NCBI RefSeq assembly: GCF_900142325.1
Contig: NZ_FRAM01000003.1
Coordinates: 124,001-188,000, forward strand
Reading direction: 5' to 3'
DNA from: Epilithonimonas mollis
GTDB taxonomy: Bacteria > Bacteroidota > Bacteroidia > Flavobacteriales > Weeksellaceae
Length of the DNA stretch: 64,000 nucleotides
Below are positions 9,289-18,660 of this stretch, one piece after another. A program made the translations under genes and the position numbers. Positions within the stretch are counted from its first letter, which is position 1, and the number at the start of each line of letters is the position of its first letter. Under the pieces are notes generated by a model. It worked only from the letters and a program-made list of their open reading frames with translations, searched no databases and was not told the DNA's origin.

Positions 9289-10938
9289 ATGAAGAAGAAA
9301 CTACTTTTTGCTATTGCAAGTCTTGCTTTAGCACCTATTTTCAAATCCCAGAACATCTCTGTTTTTAACGACGTGCCGTTTTACAGCATGTACCATTATC
9401 TGGGTGATGGAGAAACACTACCTGTTGAGGCATATGAGCAAATCCCGGCAGGGGCGATCCGCCTTCATGCTTATGAGCAGGATATTATTTCCAGAAAGTT
9501 AACCTCTTCAGAAATTGCATCGATCGGAAGCAGTGTGAAAATGAATATTTTGCTGACTGCAGCTTGTGATAACTATGACAGAATAGCAGGTGTGAATCTT
9601 GTTCTAGTTCCGAAAGGAAGCACAGCTTACACCTACAATCAGGCTGATATAAAGCGTATAGAGATGGGAAGATTCATCACACCCTTCATGAATAAAAACG
9701 TAACGCCGACTCAGGTTCCTTACAGCTATCAGATAGACAATATTTCTGACATCTTACATGATTCCTCTCTTTCCTCGGTTTATGATTTTTGGATCGAATT
9801 CCGGGCAGATGGTTATTCTGCTGCAGCCCAGACTCAGGTTAGTGGTTGTGCTAACAGAACAGATGTATTCCGCGGGAATCTTGAATTGGTATCAAGCGGT
9901 TCTTACGTTCCTGCCGATAATTTCTTCCTGCCGCTCTCTTACCGTCAGAACCTGAATAATTATAACGCAACGGATGTTCCGGGACAGACCACAAGACTTG
10001 TTAATTTTACACTGGACCAGCCTATACAGAATGTAACTTTGTACCTGATCACTTCCAATCATGGTTCCAACACCGGCGGAGAAGAATATGTACGAAGAGA
10101 GCATTTTGTTTATCTTGACAATCAGGTTGTGCACCAATATAAACCCGGAGGAAAAAGCTGCGAAGACTACAGACAATACAATACGCAAGGAAACGGGATC
10201 TATGGAACCGTAGCAAAGCCACCAAGAAACTGGATGAACTGGAATAACTGGTGTCCTGGCGATGCAGTTCCGAACAGAGAAATCAATCTGGGAAATCTGT
10301 CAGCAGGTTCGCATACCATCAAAATCAATGTTCCGGACGCAGTGTTCAAAGACGGGCAAGGTTATTTTCCTATTTCCATGTACATTCAGAATCAGAAAAG
10401 CGGGCAAATTATCTGTGCAGCTCCGACAGAACTGAAGATTGCCAGCCAGATTGGGCAAGCTATCAATATCTCCTGGAAAGAGAATGGCAATGCCAACCAA
10501 TGGGAAACCATCTGGTCCAGAAAAAATGTTTACACTACTGATTATGAAGATATCCACCAGATAGAAAATACGCCTGCAGATTCCAAAAGTAACCTGACTC
10601 TCAACTGGCTCTACGAGATGTATGTTAAATCAAAATGTACAAATGAGAACATTAGCAGCCTTTGGACCGGACCCATCTACTCCACGGTTGTCAAGCTGGG
10701 CACCAACGAAACCGAAGTAAAGAAGTCTTCTGTCTATCCGAACCCTGTGAAAGATATCATCAACATCAGTTCTAATTCTAAAGTGAGTAAAGTTGGTATT
10801 TATAATATCGATGGGAAAATGGTGTCGGAAGCTAATTCGGATAAAATCGATCTCTCAAAATTCTCCTCAGGAATCTATCTGATGAAAATCGATTTTGCCG
10901 ATGGCAGCTCCGAAACACAGAAAGTCATAAAACGATAA
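9289..10938 (+). CDS. Secreted PNGase F-like N-glycosidase with T9SS sorting domain
   Basis: The 549-residue protein has a signal peptide (about 1-20) and a PNGase F-type two-domain beta-sandwich catalytic region (about 22-375). A fibronectin-like segment follows (about 378-470), then a C-terminal type IX sorting domain (about 478-549, starting SVYPNPVKD and ending QKVIKR). Compared from memory with Elizabethkingia PNGase F, the three acidic active-site positions are present. Asp97 in NYDRIA matches EWDRYA, Glu170 is in FWIEF, and Glu265/266 are in GGEEYVRREH. EMGRFITPF and WCPGDAVPNR are further shared motifs. PNGase F removes N-glycans by cleaving the Asn-glycan amide. The identity is divergent, so substrate preference is open. 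It is monocistronic with its own terminator. Confidence 0.85.
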   Translation: MKKKLLFAIASLALAPIFKSQNISVFNDVPFYSMYHYLGDGETLPVEAYEQIPAGAIRLHAYEQDIISRKLTSSEIASIGSSVKMNILLTAACDNYDRIAGVNLVLVPKGSTAYTYNQADIKRIEMGRFITPFMNKNVTPTQVPYSYQIDNISDILHDSSLSSVYDFWIEFRADGYSAAAQTQVSGCANRTDVFRGNLELVSSGSYVPADNFFLPLSYRQNLNNYNATDVPGQTTRLVNFTLDQPIQNVTLYLITSNHGSNTGGEEYVRREHFVYLDNQVVHQYKPGGKSCEDYRQYNTQGNGIYGTVAKPPRNWMNWNNWCPGDAVPNREINLGNLSAGSHTIKINVPDAVFKDGQGYFPISMYIQNQKSGQIICAAPTELKIASQIGQAINISWKENGNANQWETIWSRKNVYTTDYEDIHQIENTPADSKSNLTLNWLYEMYVKSKCTNENISSLWTGPIYSTVVKLGTNETEVKKSSVYPNPVKDIINISSNSKVSKVGIYNIDGKMVSEANSDKIDLSKFSSGIYLMKIDFADGSSETQKVIKR

Positions 10939-10948
10939 GTTTGTTTCT

Positions 10949-10979
10949 AAAATTCCTGCTAATTAAGCAGGAATTTTTA
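10949..10979 (+). terminator. Terminator after the PNGase F-like gene
   Basis: Perfect 12-bp arms (AAAATTCCTGCT and complement) with a 5-nt loop run into T residues 10 bp after the stop codon. Confidence 0.88.
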
Positions 10980-10998
10980 TTTAATTCAAAAAAATATT

Positions 10999-11006
10999 TA
11001 AGTTTG
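10999..11006 (+). promoter_or_regulatory. -7 box (TAAGTTTG) of the lipoprotein phosphatase gene
   Basis: TAAGTTTG matches TAnnTTTG and ends 18 bp before the ATG at 11025. This helps to choose that ATG over an earlier in-frame start at 10941, which overlaps the preceding terminator. Confidence 0.5.
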
Positions 11007-11024
11007 AAAAAGCGTTCTTATTTA

Positions 11025-11882
11025 ATGAGATATTTCTTCTTTCTTATTCTATTGTCCATTGTTTCCTGTAAAACCTACCATTCTAAAGCAGAGTTTTCAA
11101 CCTATTCCAACAGAAATCAAATCAAAATAAAAAAGGTTAATAACCTCCGGTATTTAGGAGGCATTAAAAACGCTGAAGGAAAAACACTGAAGGATAGCTT
11201 GATCTACAGAAGCGGGAATCTTCATAAACTAAGGAACTCTTCTTTTGATGAAATAAAATTATTGAAGATCAGTAAAATAATCGACCTGAGAACGCATCAG
11301 GAGATAACAGATGAACCGGACCATTTGCCAGAGTTTATTTCTTATCAAAACCTTCCTGCTTTCGAAGATGAAAACGGAGCGCTAAAAGATGCAAAAAAGC
11401 AAGTTTTAAAAGGTCGATTTCATAAAGCGGATGCTGACAAAAGAATGACACAATTCTATAAAAATTATGTTTCTGAAAACCCAGAAGTGATTAAGAAAAT
11501 AGTTACGGAGATTCTGGATTCTAGTCATCCTATTCTTTATCATTGCACCGCTGGAAAAGACAGAACCGGAATGATAACAGCTTTGATTTTAAAAATTTTA
11601 AAATTTGATAATACTGTAATTTTTGAAGAATATCTACAATCCAACAACCTTCGTGAGAAAATCATTCAAAAAAGATTGAAGCTTGCCAATAACTTACACT
11701 TTATCTATCCTAAATTAGACATCGGTGTTTTAGAAAAAACGGGTTGGATAGAGCGAGACTACCTACAATCCGCTTTTGATGAGATCGATCAACAATATAG
11801 ATCGATCGACTATTACATTCATCAGGCTTTGGGAATTTCAGAAGAGAGAAGAGAAATCTATATTCAGAAGTTTTTACAATAG
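11025..11882 (+). CDS. Lipoprotein tyrosine-protein phosphatase (Y_phosphatase3 type)
   Basis: I start it at the ATG at 11025 because the protein then opens with a lipoprotein signal (MRYFFFLILLSIVSC, lipobox Cys15). The longer frame from 10941 would be translated through the previous terminator. The 285-residue product has the family's N-terminal YRSGNLHKL element, IIDLRTHQEI, and the CX5R catalytic loop HCTAGKDRTG. It is therefore a cysteine-dependent phosphatase for phosphotyrosine or phosphoinositide-like substrates, anchored on the periplasmic face. The substrate is unknown. A second, unrelated-looking CX5R phosphatase is encoded at 32739. Confidence 0.85.
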   Translation: MRYFFFLILLSIVSCKTYHSKAEFSTYSNRNQIKIKKVNNLRYLGGIKNAEGKTLKDSLIYRSGNLHKLRNSSFDEIKLLKISKIIDLRTHQEITDEPDHLPEFISYQNLPAFEDENGALKDAKKQVLKGRFHKADADKRMTQFYKNYVSENPEVIKKIVTEILDSSHPILYHCTAGKDRTGMITALILKILKFDNTVIFEEYLQSNNLREKIIQKRLKLANNLHFIYPKLDIGVLEKTGWIERDYLQSAFDEIDQQYRSIDYYIHQALGISEERREIYIQKFLQ

Positions 11883-11883
11883 A

Positions 11884-11914
11884 AAAGCAGTCAAAATTGA
11901 CTGCTTTATTTTTT
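11884..11914. terminator. Shared terminator between converging genes
   Basis: AAAGCAGTCAA and TTGACTGCTTT arms with a 2-nt loop are followed by T on the forward strand. The stop codon of the converging Arc-like gene (11906-11908) lies inside the right arm. Confidence 0.8.
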
Positions 11915-12082
11915 ATCAGTTGACTTATTTTCCGTTTTATTTTTTTTCCTCCCTGAATTGATTAGACTTTGATTGATAATATACTCTAGTTGTCCATTCA
12001 CACTTCGGAATTCATCTGATGCCCATTTCTCCAGTAATTTATACATCTCATCATCCAATCTTAAAACAAAACTCTTCTTCAT
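11906..12082 (-). CDS. Small Arc-like DNA-binding protein
   Basis: The 58-residue product from the ATG at 12082 (MKKSFVLRLDDEMYKLLEKWA) has an N-terminal beta-strand with alternating residues and two helices, as in ribbon-helix-helix Arc/MetJ regulators. A basic C-terminal tail follows. A longer frame from 12124 would overlap the upstream gene's stop codon and adds no family residues. It sits 19 bp downstream of the SPFH gene and is probably cotranscribed; in my recollection this pairing recurs in Flavobacteriia. It may autoregulate the pair, which is inference. Confidence 0.75.
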   Translation of the reverse strand: MKKSFVLRLDDEMYKLLEKWASDEFRSVNGQLEYIINQSLINSGRKKNKTENKSTDKK

Positions 12083-12101
12083 CAATACTTTATTTTTTGG
12101 A

Positions 12102-12971
12102 TTAATTATAAAGTGTTCCGGCATTCAGGATTGGTTGGGCTGCTTTTTCACCACATAAAACAACCATTAGATTGCTTACCATTGCAGCTTTTCTTTCGTC
12201 ATCCAATTCAACAATATTTTCTGCCGATAGTTTTTTCAATGCCATATCCACCATTCCAACAGCACCTTCTACAATTTTAGCTCTTGCAGCTACAATCGCC
12301 GTTGCCTGCTGTCTCTGTAACATTGCACCTGCAATTTCCGAAGCGTAAGCCAAATGACTGATTCTAGCTTCCTGAACAACAATTCCTGCAGTTGAAAGCC
12401 GGTCTGTCAATTCTTTTTCAAGAATATGATTAACATTGTCACCACCATCACGAAGCGTTATTTCCGCATTTTCGTCTTCCAGGTTATCATAAGGAAAACT
12501 TACCGCCAAATGTCTCACCGCAGCTTCACTTTGGATTCTTACATATTCCATATAACGTTCCACATCAAAAGCTGCTTTATATGTATCACCAACTTTCCAA
12601 ACGATAACAGCTCCAATTTCTATCGGATTTCCCATTTTGTCATTCACTTTCAAAGTTTGTCCCTGAAGGTTTTCTGAACGAAGACTCATTCTTTGTGTTG
12701 AGTACAATGGATTAATGAAAAATAAGCCATTCGCTTTTACTGTTCCAACGTATTTACCAAAAAAGCTAAGCACTCTTGAATGATTCGGTTGAATGATCAT
12801 CAATCCTTTCAGAAAAAAGATAAATGCAACAAAAGAAAGCACGCCAAAAATCAACGAAACAGGATTGTTATTGTCGGCTCCGCTTATAACAAGATAAGCA
12901 CTTAACACAAAAAGAACAAGGCTAATGACTAATGCTAAGAAGCCTGATAAAGGTTTTACAATTTTTTCCAT
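12102..12971 (-). CDS. SPFH domain protein with two N-terminal membrane helices
   Basis: This 289-residue protein has two predicted membrane helices (about residues 9-28 and 38-58). An SPFH/prohibitin domain starts at IIQPNHSRVLSFFGKYVGTV and continues through a DNLEDENAEITLRDGG segment to an Ala-rich helix near AGAMLQRQQATAIVAARAKIVEGAV. It belongs to the SPFH superfamily but to a different branch from the stomatin-like protein at 8199. Proteins of this superfamily scaffold membrane microdomains. It precedes a small Arc-like protein in what seems to be a two-gene unit. Confidence 0.88.
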   Translation of the reverse strand: MEKIVKPLSGFLALVISLVLFVLSAYLVISGADNNNPVSLIFGVLSFVAFIFFLKGLMIIQPNHSRVLSFFGKYVGTVKANGLFFINPLYSTQRMSLRSENLQGQTLKVNDKMGNPIEIGAVIVWKVGDTYKAAFDVERYMEYVRIQSEAAVRHLAVSFPYDNLEDENAEITLRDGGDNVNHILEKELTDRLSTAGIVVQEARISHLAYASEIAGAMLQRQQATAIVAARAKIVEGAVGMVDMALKKLSAENIVELDDERKAAMVSNLMVVLCGEKAAQPILNAGTLYN

Positions 12972-13031
12972 AGTATTTAATTTGATATTAATTTGATATC
13001 ATAAATATACTATTTATTTTAATATAAAAAA

Positions 13032-13063
13032 ATAAAAAAGCCGAACTTCTTAAAAGTCCGGCT
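13032..13063 (-). terminator. Terminator after ccsBA
   Basis: On the reverse strand AGCCGGAC pairs with GTTCGGCT (one G-U pair) and is followed by a T run, 25 bp after the ccsBA stop codon. Confidence 0.85.
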
Positions 13064-13085
13064 AATTAATTTTATCTGATAAAAC

Positions 13086-16000
13086 TTATGGTTCTACTTG
13101 TGTTCTTTTCTCTTGCTTTTCATTCAGTTTTTTATACTTGAACCAAGCTGCAACAGACAATGCCAGCATATAACCTAAACTGATATAAACCCAAAGCGGC
13201 AAAGGAATGGGGTCTCCTTTTGCATAGGAATGTAATCCTGACAAATAATAATTAACACCGAAATAGGTCATCACCATTGAGCAGAACGCAAACATAGTCA
13301 CTACATGGAATGTATATCTGCCTCTCAGTCCCGGAACCAGTCTCATGTGAATCACAAATGCGTAGATCATAATCGAGATGAAAGCCCAGGTTTCTTTTGG
13401 ATCCCAGCTCCAGTAGCGTCCCCAGGATTCGTTGGCCCAGATCCCGCCTAAGAAGTTCCCAATGGTTAAAGCCAATAATCCGATATTCAAAGACATCTCG
13501 CTTACGATGGCTAATTCTTTCAATGTTGTATCATTATGCTTTTTGAAAGTGTCTTTGTTGGCAATCACATAGAAAATCAATGAAATCATCGCTATCAACA
13601 TCGATAATGAGAAGAATCCGTAACTCGAAGTGATGATGGCCACGTGAACTACCAGCCAATAAGATTTAAGAACCGGAACCAGTGGTGTGATCTGCGGATC
13701 AAGTGCGGAACCGCCGTGTGCGAATCCCATCATAATCACGGCAACCAGGAAACCGGCGGCCGGAATCAGGGCATTTGAGTTTCTGTAAAGTACGTATCCT
13801 GCGGTAATACCAACCCAAGAGATAAAGATAATCGCCTCATAACCGTTACTCCAAGGTGCGTGTCCGGAGATGTACCATCTGGCTACCAGGCCTAAGAAAT
13901 GGAAAATATAACCAACTGCACCGATATAAATAATTGCTTTTATAACCTTATTAAGAATCTTACCGGATCTGAACAATTCTATAAAGCCTAAAACCAGAAG
14001 CAAACCTCCAATGATTGTATAGAAAATCAACAATTTGAAGTTAATGTCTAATGTATTCATCAGAACTTCAAGTTTAACTTTAGTTTCGGAAGGCACTACA
14101 TTTTTGCCCCATTTCTGCTGATATTCCTCTACTTTTTTCAGTTCCGCATCCGCTTTTGCCCAGCTTCCGCCTTGTGTCGCCATTAGAACACTTGACAAAT
14201 AAGGCCCCAGAACCGACTGTGCATTTTCGTCAGCTTCAAAAGTAGGTGTCATTACAGAATTCCAAGTGTGATTTGGATCATTTTTTACAGGAACTGTTCG
14301 GAAATATTGGTAAGACATGATGCCGTTCAGCACCTGTACTTTGTCATTCAGTTTGATAACCGCTTCATCATATCTTGTTCTTTCGGAGGCTTTTTTACGG
14401 AAAGCTTCATTAAAATCATCTTCTAAAACAAAACGGAGATTCCCATTTTTGTCAGCAGGAAACAGCTTGATTAAACTTGTATACCCTTCGTCAGTGGCTT
14501 TTGTTTTAGCTCTAAGGTCTTTTCCTACTTTACCTGCAGTTTCGATTTTGATAATGTTGACCTGAGCCCAGAACATCGGGTCAATGGTCGCTGCCAAAAA
14601 CCATTGGTTGGCATCCAAATCCTTAAAATAAGCACGACCGGTTAACTTATGCAGGATATCAATCGCCTGAGTATTGGAAGGCACAATCCTCCCTTCATAA
14701 TTCTGAACCAGAAGATAGGCGAATTTGTCTGCGTGCTCTTTGCTGATAGTGATATTTTTCACCATTTCGTCCGCATCCAAAACCATTGGATTCTTATTCG
14801 GTGACGCTGGCTTAGCTTCGGCAGAATGGGAGTGACCTTCGTGGCTTCCGTCTTTGCCATGCATATCAATTTCCTGCGCACGGATTCCGAAACTTAACAG
14901 AATCAAAAGAACCATTGCTGTTTTTTTCTTGCTAACATTTTTCAGCATCTGGTTAAGATTCCAGAATCTGGAACCTTTCCAGAACATGGTTACAAACATC
15001 CCGACAAACAGGAATCCATAACCGATATAGCTGATCAACGTTCCCCAGAAGTCATGGTTTACAGACAGAACCGTTCCTTTTCTGTCCGGGTCGAAACTTG
15101 CCTGGAAGAAACGGTAACCTTTATAATTAAGAACGTGATTCATATAGATATTGTAGGGTGTTTCCTTTCCTTCGTCCACGATTCTGACGTGAGATTCGTA
15201 AGCCGACGGCGAAGAACTTCCGGGATAAGTTTCCATTACAAATTTTTCCAGTTTAAGTGCAAAAGGCTGTGTGAAATAAATTTTCGGCCCGAATCCCAAC
15301 ATGATGTCCAGACCATCGATATGGATCTGCTTATAGTTATTAGGATTTCCTCTTTCCACCACGAGGTCAACGATTTGTTTTGTTTTCGGTCCTGCTACTT
15401 CTACTTTCAGCATATCCGGAACATCTTTATCTTTTTGCTTGTCGCCTTCATAAGCCACTAATTTTCCACGTTTTGTACCTTCCGGAATTACCAGTTTCAA
15501 TTGGTCAATGGTATAAAGACTTCTCAAGACCAAAGGCTGGAACACATCTTTCTCAGTTGCACCGGTCGCTTGTGTTGCCATCGTCATATAAGCTGCATCG
15601 GTCGGCGTTTTAATATAAAGCTGCCCGTCTTTTTTCTGGAATTCGACAGCACCATCGATAGCCGTTCTGTTATAACTCACCAAAGTTCCATTGATATTCT
15701 GAACCTCGCCTTCGGCTAAATAGATATTCTGACGTCCGCCCATATCGCTGGTAGAAACCAAATGCAGGAATTCTTTCCCTGAATTATCAACAACCAGGCT
15801 GTCTTTTTTTCTCTGAATATAATCAAGGGTTTTCACAACGATTTTTTCTTTTCCTAAGAAATCATAAGTTGCCTTAAAGTCGTGATGAAGCGGCGACATC
15901 AGATAAGGCACATCATGGTAATTCTGCTGCTCTCCTTTTTCCTCGATTTTGATTTTGAAGAAATGTTTATCAGTAACGATTTCGTTGGAGGTTTCACCTT

Positions 16001-16322
16001 CACGGATGTGCATTGTCCCCTCGAAGCTGATGTAACGTGTAATAGCGCCACCTATAAAAATCAATATAAAAGCCAGGTGGAATACCAAAACAGGCCATTT
16101 TTCCCGTCTCCAGAGTCTGTATCTTCCGATGTTTCCAATGAAATTGAGAATCAGTAGAAACATAATTGCTTCGAACCATTTGGCTTCGTAGATCAGTGCT
16201 TTTGCGGTCGGTGTTCCGTAATCATTTTCGATAAAAGTAGCCACAGCCATGGAGATTGCGAAAACCAGCAGTAGAACAGCCATCGTTCGCGTAGAAATAA
16301 GAATATCCTGAATCTTTTTCAT
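13086..16322 (-). CDS. ccsBA: Fused cytochrome c maturation protein CcsBA (ResB-CcsA)
   Basis: The 1078-residue membrane protein is a natural fusion of the two System II cytochrome c synthetase subunits. The N-terminal ResB/CcsB half has early membrane helices (about 12-30 and 50-65), a third helix after a large periplasmic domain (about 90-430) and a helix near 430-450. A histidine-rich loop (HGKDGSHEGHSHSAE, about 490) follows. The C-terminal CcsA half has about eight helices and the tryptophan-rich haem-handling motif in WGRYWSWDPKETW. CcsBA exports haem and attaches it to CXXCH cytochromes in the periplasm. The fused form is common in Bacteroidetes. The gene is monocistronic with its own terminator. 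Confidence 0.95.
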   Translation of the reverse strand: MKKIQDILISTRTMAVLLLVFAISMAVATFIENDYGTPTAKALIYEAKWFEAIMFLLILNFIGNIGRYRLWRREKWPVLVFHLAFILIFIGGAITRYISFEGTMHIREGETSNEIVTDKHFFKIKIEEKGEQQNYHDVPYLMSPLHHDFKATYDFLGKEKIVVKTLDYIQRKKDSLVVDNSGKEFLHLVSTSDMGGRQNIYLAEGEVQNINGTLVSYNRTAIDGAVEFQKKDGQLYIKTPTDAAYMTMATQATGATEKDVFQPLVLRSLYTIDQLKLVIPEGTKRGKLVAYEGDKQKDKDVPDMLKVEVAGPKTKQIVDLVVERGNPNNYKQIHIDGLDIMLGFGPKIYFTQPFALKLEKFVMETYPGSSSPSAYESHVRIVDEGKETPYNIYMNHVLNYKGYRFFQASFDPDRKGTVLSVNHDFWGTLISYIGYGFLFVGMFVTMFWKGSRFWNLNQMLKNVSKKKTAMVLLILLSFGIRAQEIDMHGKDGSHEGHSHSAEAKPASPNKNPMVLDADEMVKNITISKEHADKFAYLLVQNYEGRIVPSNTQAIDILHKLTGRAYFKDLDANQWFLAATIDPMFWAQVNIIKIETAGKVGKDLRAKTKATDEGYTSLIKLFPADKNGNLRFVLEDDFNEAFRKKASERTRYDEAVIKLNDKVQVLNGIMSYQYFRTVPVKNDPNHTWNSVMTPTFEADENAQSVLGPYLSSVLMATQGGSWAKADAELKKVEEYQQKWGKNVVPSETKVKLEVLMNTLDINFKLLIFYTIIGGLLLVLGFIELFRSGKILNKVIKAIIYIGAVGYIFHFLGLVARWYISGHAPWSNGYEAIIFISWVGITAGYVLYRNSNALIPAAGFLVAVIMMGFAHGGSALDPQITPLVPVLKSYWLVVHVAIITSSYGFFSLSMLIAMISLIFYVIANKDTFKKHNDTTLKELAIVSEMSLNIGLLALTIGNFLGGIWANESWGRYWSWDPKETWAFISIMIYAFVIHMRLVPGLRGRYTFHVVTMFAFCSMVMTYFGVNYYLSGLHSYAKGDPIPLPLWVYISLGYMLALSVAAWFKYKKLNEKQEKRTQVEP

Positions 16323-16507
16323 TATGAAAAGTTATGATCGGCAAAAATAAGGATGATAATTTGATTTGGCTAATTAAAACAGTTATTTATGATTTTTTTA
16401 GATTATATCTTGAAGGATCTGCTGAGAATATACCATTCAAACGGAATCATTGGAAATTATTTTGACCATCAAGTCTTAAAAACTAATATTGATATTGAGA
16501 TTTTATT

Positions 16508-16515
16508 TAGTTTTG
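16508..16515 (+). promoter_or_regulatory. -7 box (TAGTTTTG) immediately before corA
   Basis: TAGTTTTG is followed by only 4 nt before the corA ATG at 16520, so the mRNA should be leaderless or nearly so. A TTG lies 16 bp upstream of the box (16489-16491), slightly short of the usual -33 spacing. Confidence 0.5.
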
Positions 16516-16519
16516 TTCT

Positions 16520-17428
16520 ATGCCTATCGAACAGAAATACAAAACCACTCACTGGGAATGGATCGATGTAACCGCACCAACGGAAGAAGACCTTCAGTTT
16601 CTCAATGAGCGTTACCATATCAATTATCTTTTGCTGGAAGATACCATAGACCCCAATCACCTTCCGAAGTATGAAGAGGTCGGTGATGTAAAATTTTTCC
16701 TGGCCAGGGAATCCACTGACTTGGAAAGGCGGACACTCAACAATATCAGCGATATCAGCAGCAAGCTGGGCATCTTTTTGCTTCCGAAGCTGATCATCAC
16801 GACACACAGGGCAAAGAGCAAAAGCATCCACGAGGTCTGTGAAGAGCTGAAAAAGGAAAACCCCGACAGTATCTCCAGAGACCACCTGGCTCTGAAGCTG
16901 GCATTAAGAATCATCAAAACCTTTGATGATGAAAGCCGTAATCTGCTGGAAATCATGGATACGATAGAGAACGAAATCTTTCTGAAAAATACCAACCACA
17001 CGAACCAGATCCGCAGGCTGTATAAGCTGAAAAGAAAATCAGGACTCAATACCAGAATTCTTAACATCTCCGGGGAATGGATCTCGAAATTCAAAACACT
17101 GGCGCTGGAAGAAGTCGAAGTGATGGACCTTCTCGATAAACAAAAAGATGTCATCGCTGATTTTGACCATGTAAATGCGCAGACCGTCAACCTCATCTCC
17201 ATGTTTCTTGCGCTTTCTGATCAGAAAGCCAATCAGGTAATGAAACTGCTGGCGATATACTCGGTTTACTTTTTACCTATCACCTTTATTGCAGGTGTGT
17301 ACGGGATGAACTTCGATAATATGCCGGAGCTTCATCATAAAAAAGGCTATTATTATACACTGGGACTGATGGCAGTTATCGTGATCGTAACCTTCATCTA
17401 TATGCGTCGCAAAAAGTGGCAGGGTTAG
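16520..17428 (+). CDS. corA: CorA family magnesium/divalent cation channel
   Basis: The 302-residue protein has the CorA layout: a soluble alpha/beta N-terminal domain, a long helix (about 165-255), and two C-terminal membrane helices (about 242-261 and 278-294). The signature pore motif YGMNF (Gly262-Met263-Asn264) separates them. The tail is short and basic (RRKKW). CorA forms pentamers that take up Mg2+ (some also Co2+ or Ni2+). The start is fixed by a TAGTTTTG box 4 bp upstream. It overlaps the next gene by 13 bp, so the two are cotranscribed and possibly translationally coupled. Confidence 0.93.
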   Translation: MPIEQKYKTTHWEWIDVTAPTEEDLQFLNERYHINYLLLEDTIDPNHLPKYEEVGDVKFFLARESTDLERRTLNNISDISSKLGIFLLPKLIITTHRAKSKSIHEVCEELKKENPDSISRDHLALKLALRIIKTFDDESRNLLEIMDTIENEIFLKNTNHTNQIRRLYKLKRKSGLNTRILNISGEWISKFKTLALEEVEVMDLLDKQKDVIADFDHVNAQTVNLISMFLALSDQKANQVMKLLAIYSVYFLPITFIAGVYGMNFDNMPELHHKKGYYYTLGLMAVIVIVTFIYMRRKKWQG

Positions 17429-18342
17429 AAATGGCAGGCATGGAAACATTCATGTTCTATAATGTGGAAAATCTCTATCCGCCTGATCAAGAAGGATGGC
17501 CTAGTTCCAGGCTGCATAACTGGGATGATTACAAATACCGTCTGAAGATCCGTAAGATCAACAATGTTTTCCGCTTTATTCAGGAGGACTATCAACGGCT
17601 GCCATCCATCATCGGCCTTGCAGAAATTGGCGCAAAGTCCGTGCTGGAAGATCTTACTGATGGTTCCTCTCCGATCCGTCATTACGAAATCATTTATCAA
17701 TCTTCCGGTGATTCCAGAGGACTAAGCGTGGCATTACTGTTTGATAAAGAGAAATATAAATTGCAGAAGTCTGAGTTTCTAAAGTTTACAACAGGTGACC
17801 CGGCGTTGGAGACACGTGATGTTTTGCATGCAGTATTTTTATATAATTTAAAAAAATTTCATGTCTTCGCTGTGCATCTTCCGTCAAAGAGAAACAGAGA
17901 TGTTAAAAAAGAATTCCGGAATCATATCTGCAAAAAGCTGCAAATCCTTTTTTCAGAACTCCATGACAGGAAGGAAGCCATTATCCTGATGGGCGATCTG
18001 AATGACAATCCTGATAACGAATCCGTACAGTTGCTGAAAAAACATCATGAAGATCAGATATTGTCAAATCCGTTCGAATTACTTTTCAGTCAAGGCCGGT
18101 TTTCCTGTTTTCACAGGAAGAAGGGGGTTCTGTTTGACCAGATCCTTTTTACGGAGAAGGCTTTAGCAGATGTTTTTTCAGTTAAATATATCGGAGCTGA
18201 GATCTACAACAACACAAAACTACGTAATAAAGGCAACCAACAGCTGTACTTCCCTGCCAGAACCTATTCCGGATCTCGGTACATGGGTGGCTACAGCGAC
18301 CATTTCCCGATATTGCTTCACTTACATGATTCTCATAAATAA
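17416..18342 (+). CDS. Endonuclease/exonuclease/phosphatase family protein
   Basis: The 308-residue protein (starts possible at residues 1, 6 or 9) shows the metal-dependent EEP fold. FYNVENLYPPD is near the N terminus. IIGLAEIG follows with the catalytic metal-binding Glu, then FAVHLPSKR, the MGDLNDNPD active-site motif, and YSDHFPI with the terminal Asp-His pair. Family members cleave phosphodiester bonds in nucleic acids or act on phosphoesters. The hallmark residues are present, so an active enzyme is likely. There is no signal peptide, so it is probably cytoplasmic. It overlaps corA by 13 bp. Confidence 0.85.
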   Translation: MAGLEMAGMETFMFYNVENLYPPDQEGWPSSRLHNWDDYKYRLKIRKINNVFRFIQEDYQRLPSIIGLAEIGAKSVLEDLTDGSSPIRHYEIIYQSSGDSRGLSVALLFDKEKYKLQKSEFLKFTTGDPALETRDVLHAVFLYNLKKFHVFAVHLPSKRNRDVKKEFRNHICKKLQILFSELHDRKEAIILMGDLNDNPDNESVQLLKKHHEDQILSNPFELLFSQGRFSCFHRKKGVLFDQILFTEKALADVFSVKYIGAEIYNNTKLRNKGNQQLYFPARTYSGSRYMGGYSDHFPILLHLHDSHK

Positions 18343-18377
18343 ATATTTTTTTTGCTGTGAATGAAAAAAGGCACAGT

Positions 18378-18394
18378 ATGTGATAGTATCACAT
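18378..18394. promoter_or_regulatory. Perfect dyad, possible operator
   Basis: ATGTGATA-G-TATCACAT is a 17-bp palindrome with perfect 8-bp arms, lying 25 bp upstream of the small membrane protein start at 18420. It is too short and T-poor to be a terminator and looks like a binding site for a dimeric regulator. Confidence 0.5.
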
Positions 18395-18416
18395 CAATCA
18401 CACTAAAAAATATTAA

Positions 18417-18590
<174 letters not shown>

Positions 18591-18660
18591 TAACGACTAC
18601 TTATCAGAAAAAATAATTTAGCCTGTTTTTTGAGCAGGCTGAATGTTTTATGGATTAACC
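18591..18660 (+). promoter_or_regulatory. Short leader-side region of the CRISPR array with hairpin
   Basis: Only 70 bp separate the last gene from the first repeat. The region contains a 6-bp hairpin (AGCCTG at 18620-18625 with CAGGCT at 18635-18640) and AT-rich sequence running into the first repeat. By transcription direction this is the upstream side of the array. I see no clear TAnnTTTG promoter here, which agrees with promoters lying inside the repeats. Confidence 0.4.

Noticed and set aside
10941-11024. Longer N-terminus for the lipoprotein phosphatase
   Set aside because: It would be translated across the previous terminator and lacks a signal; the ATG at 11025 gives a clean lipoprotein signal.
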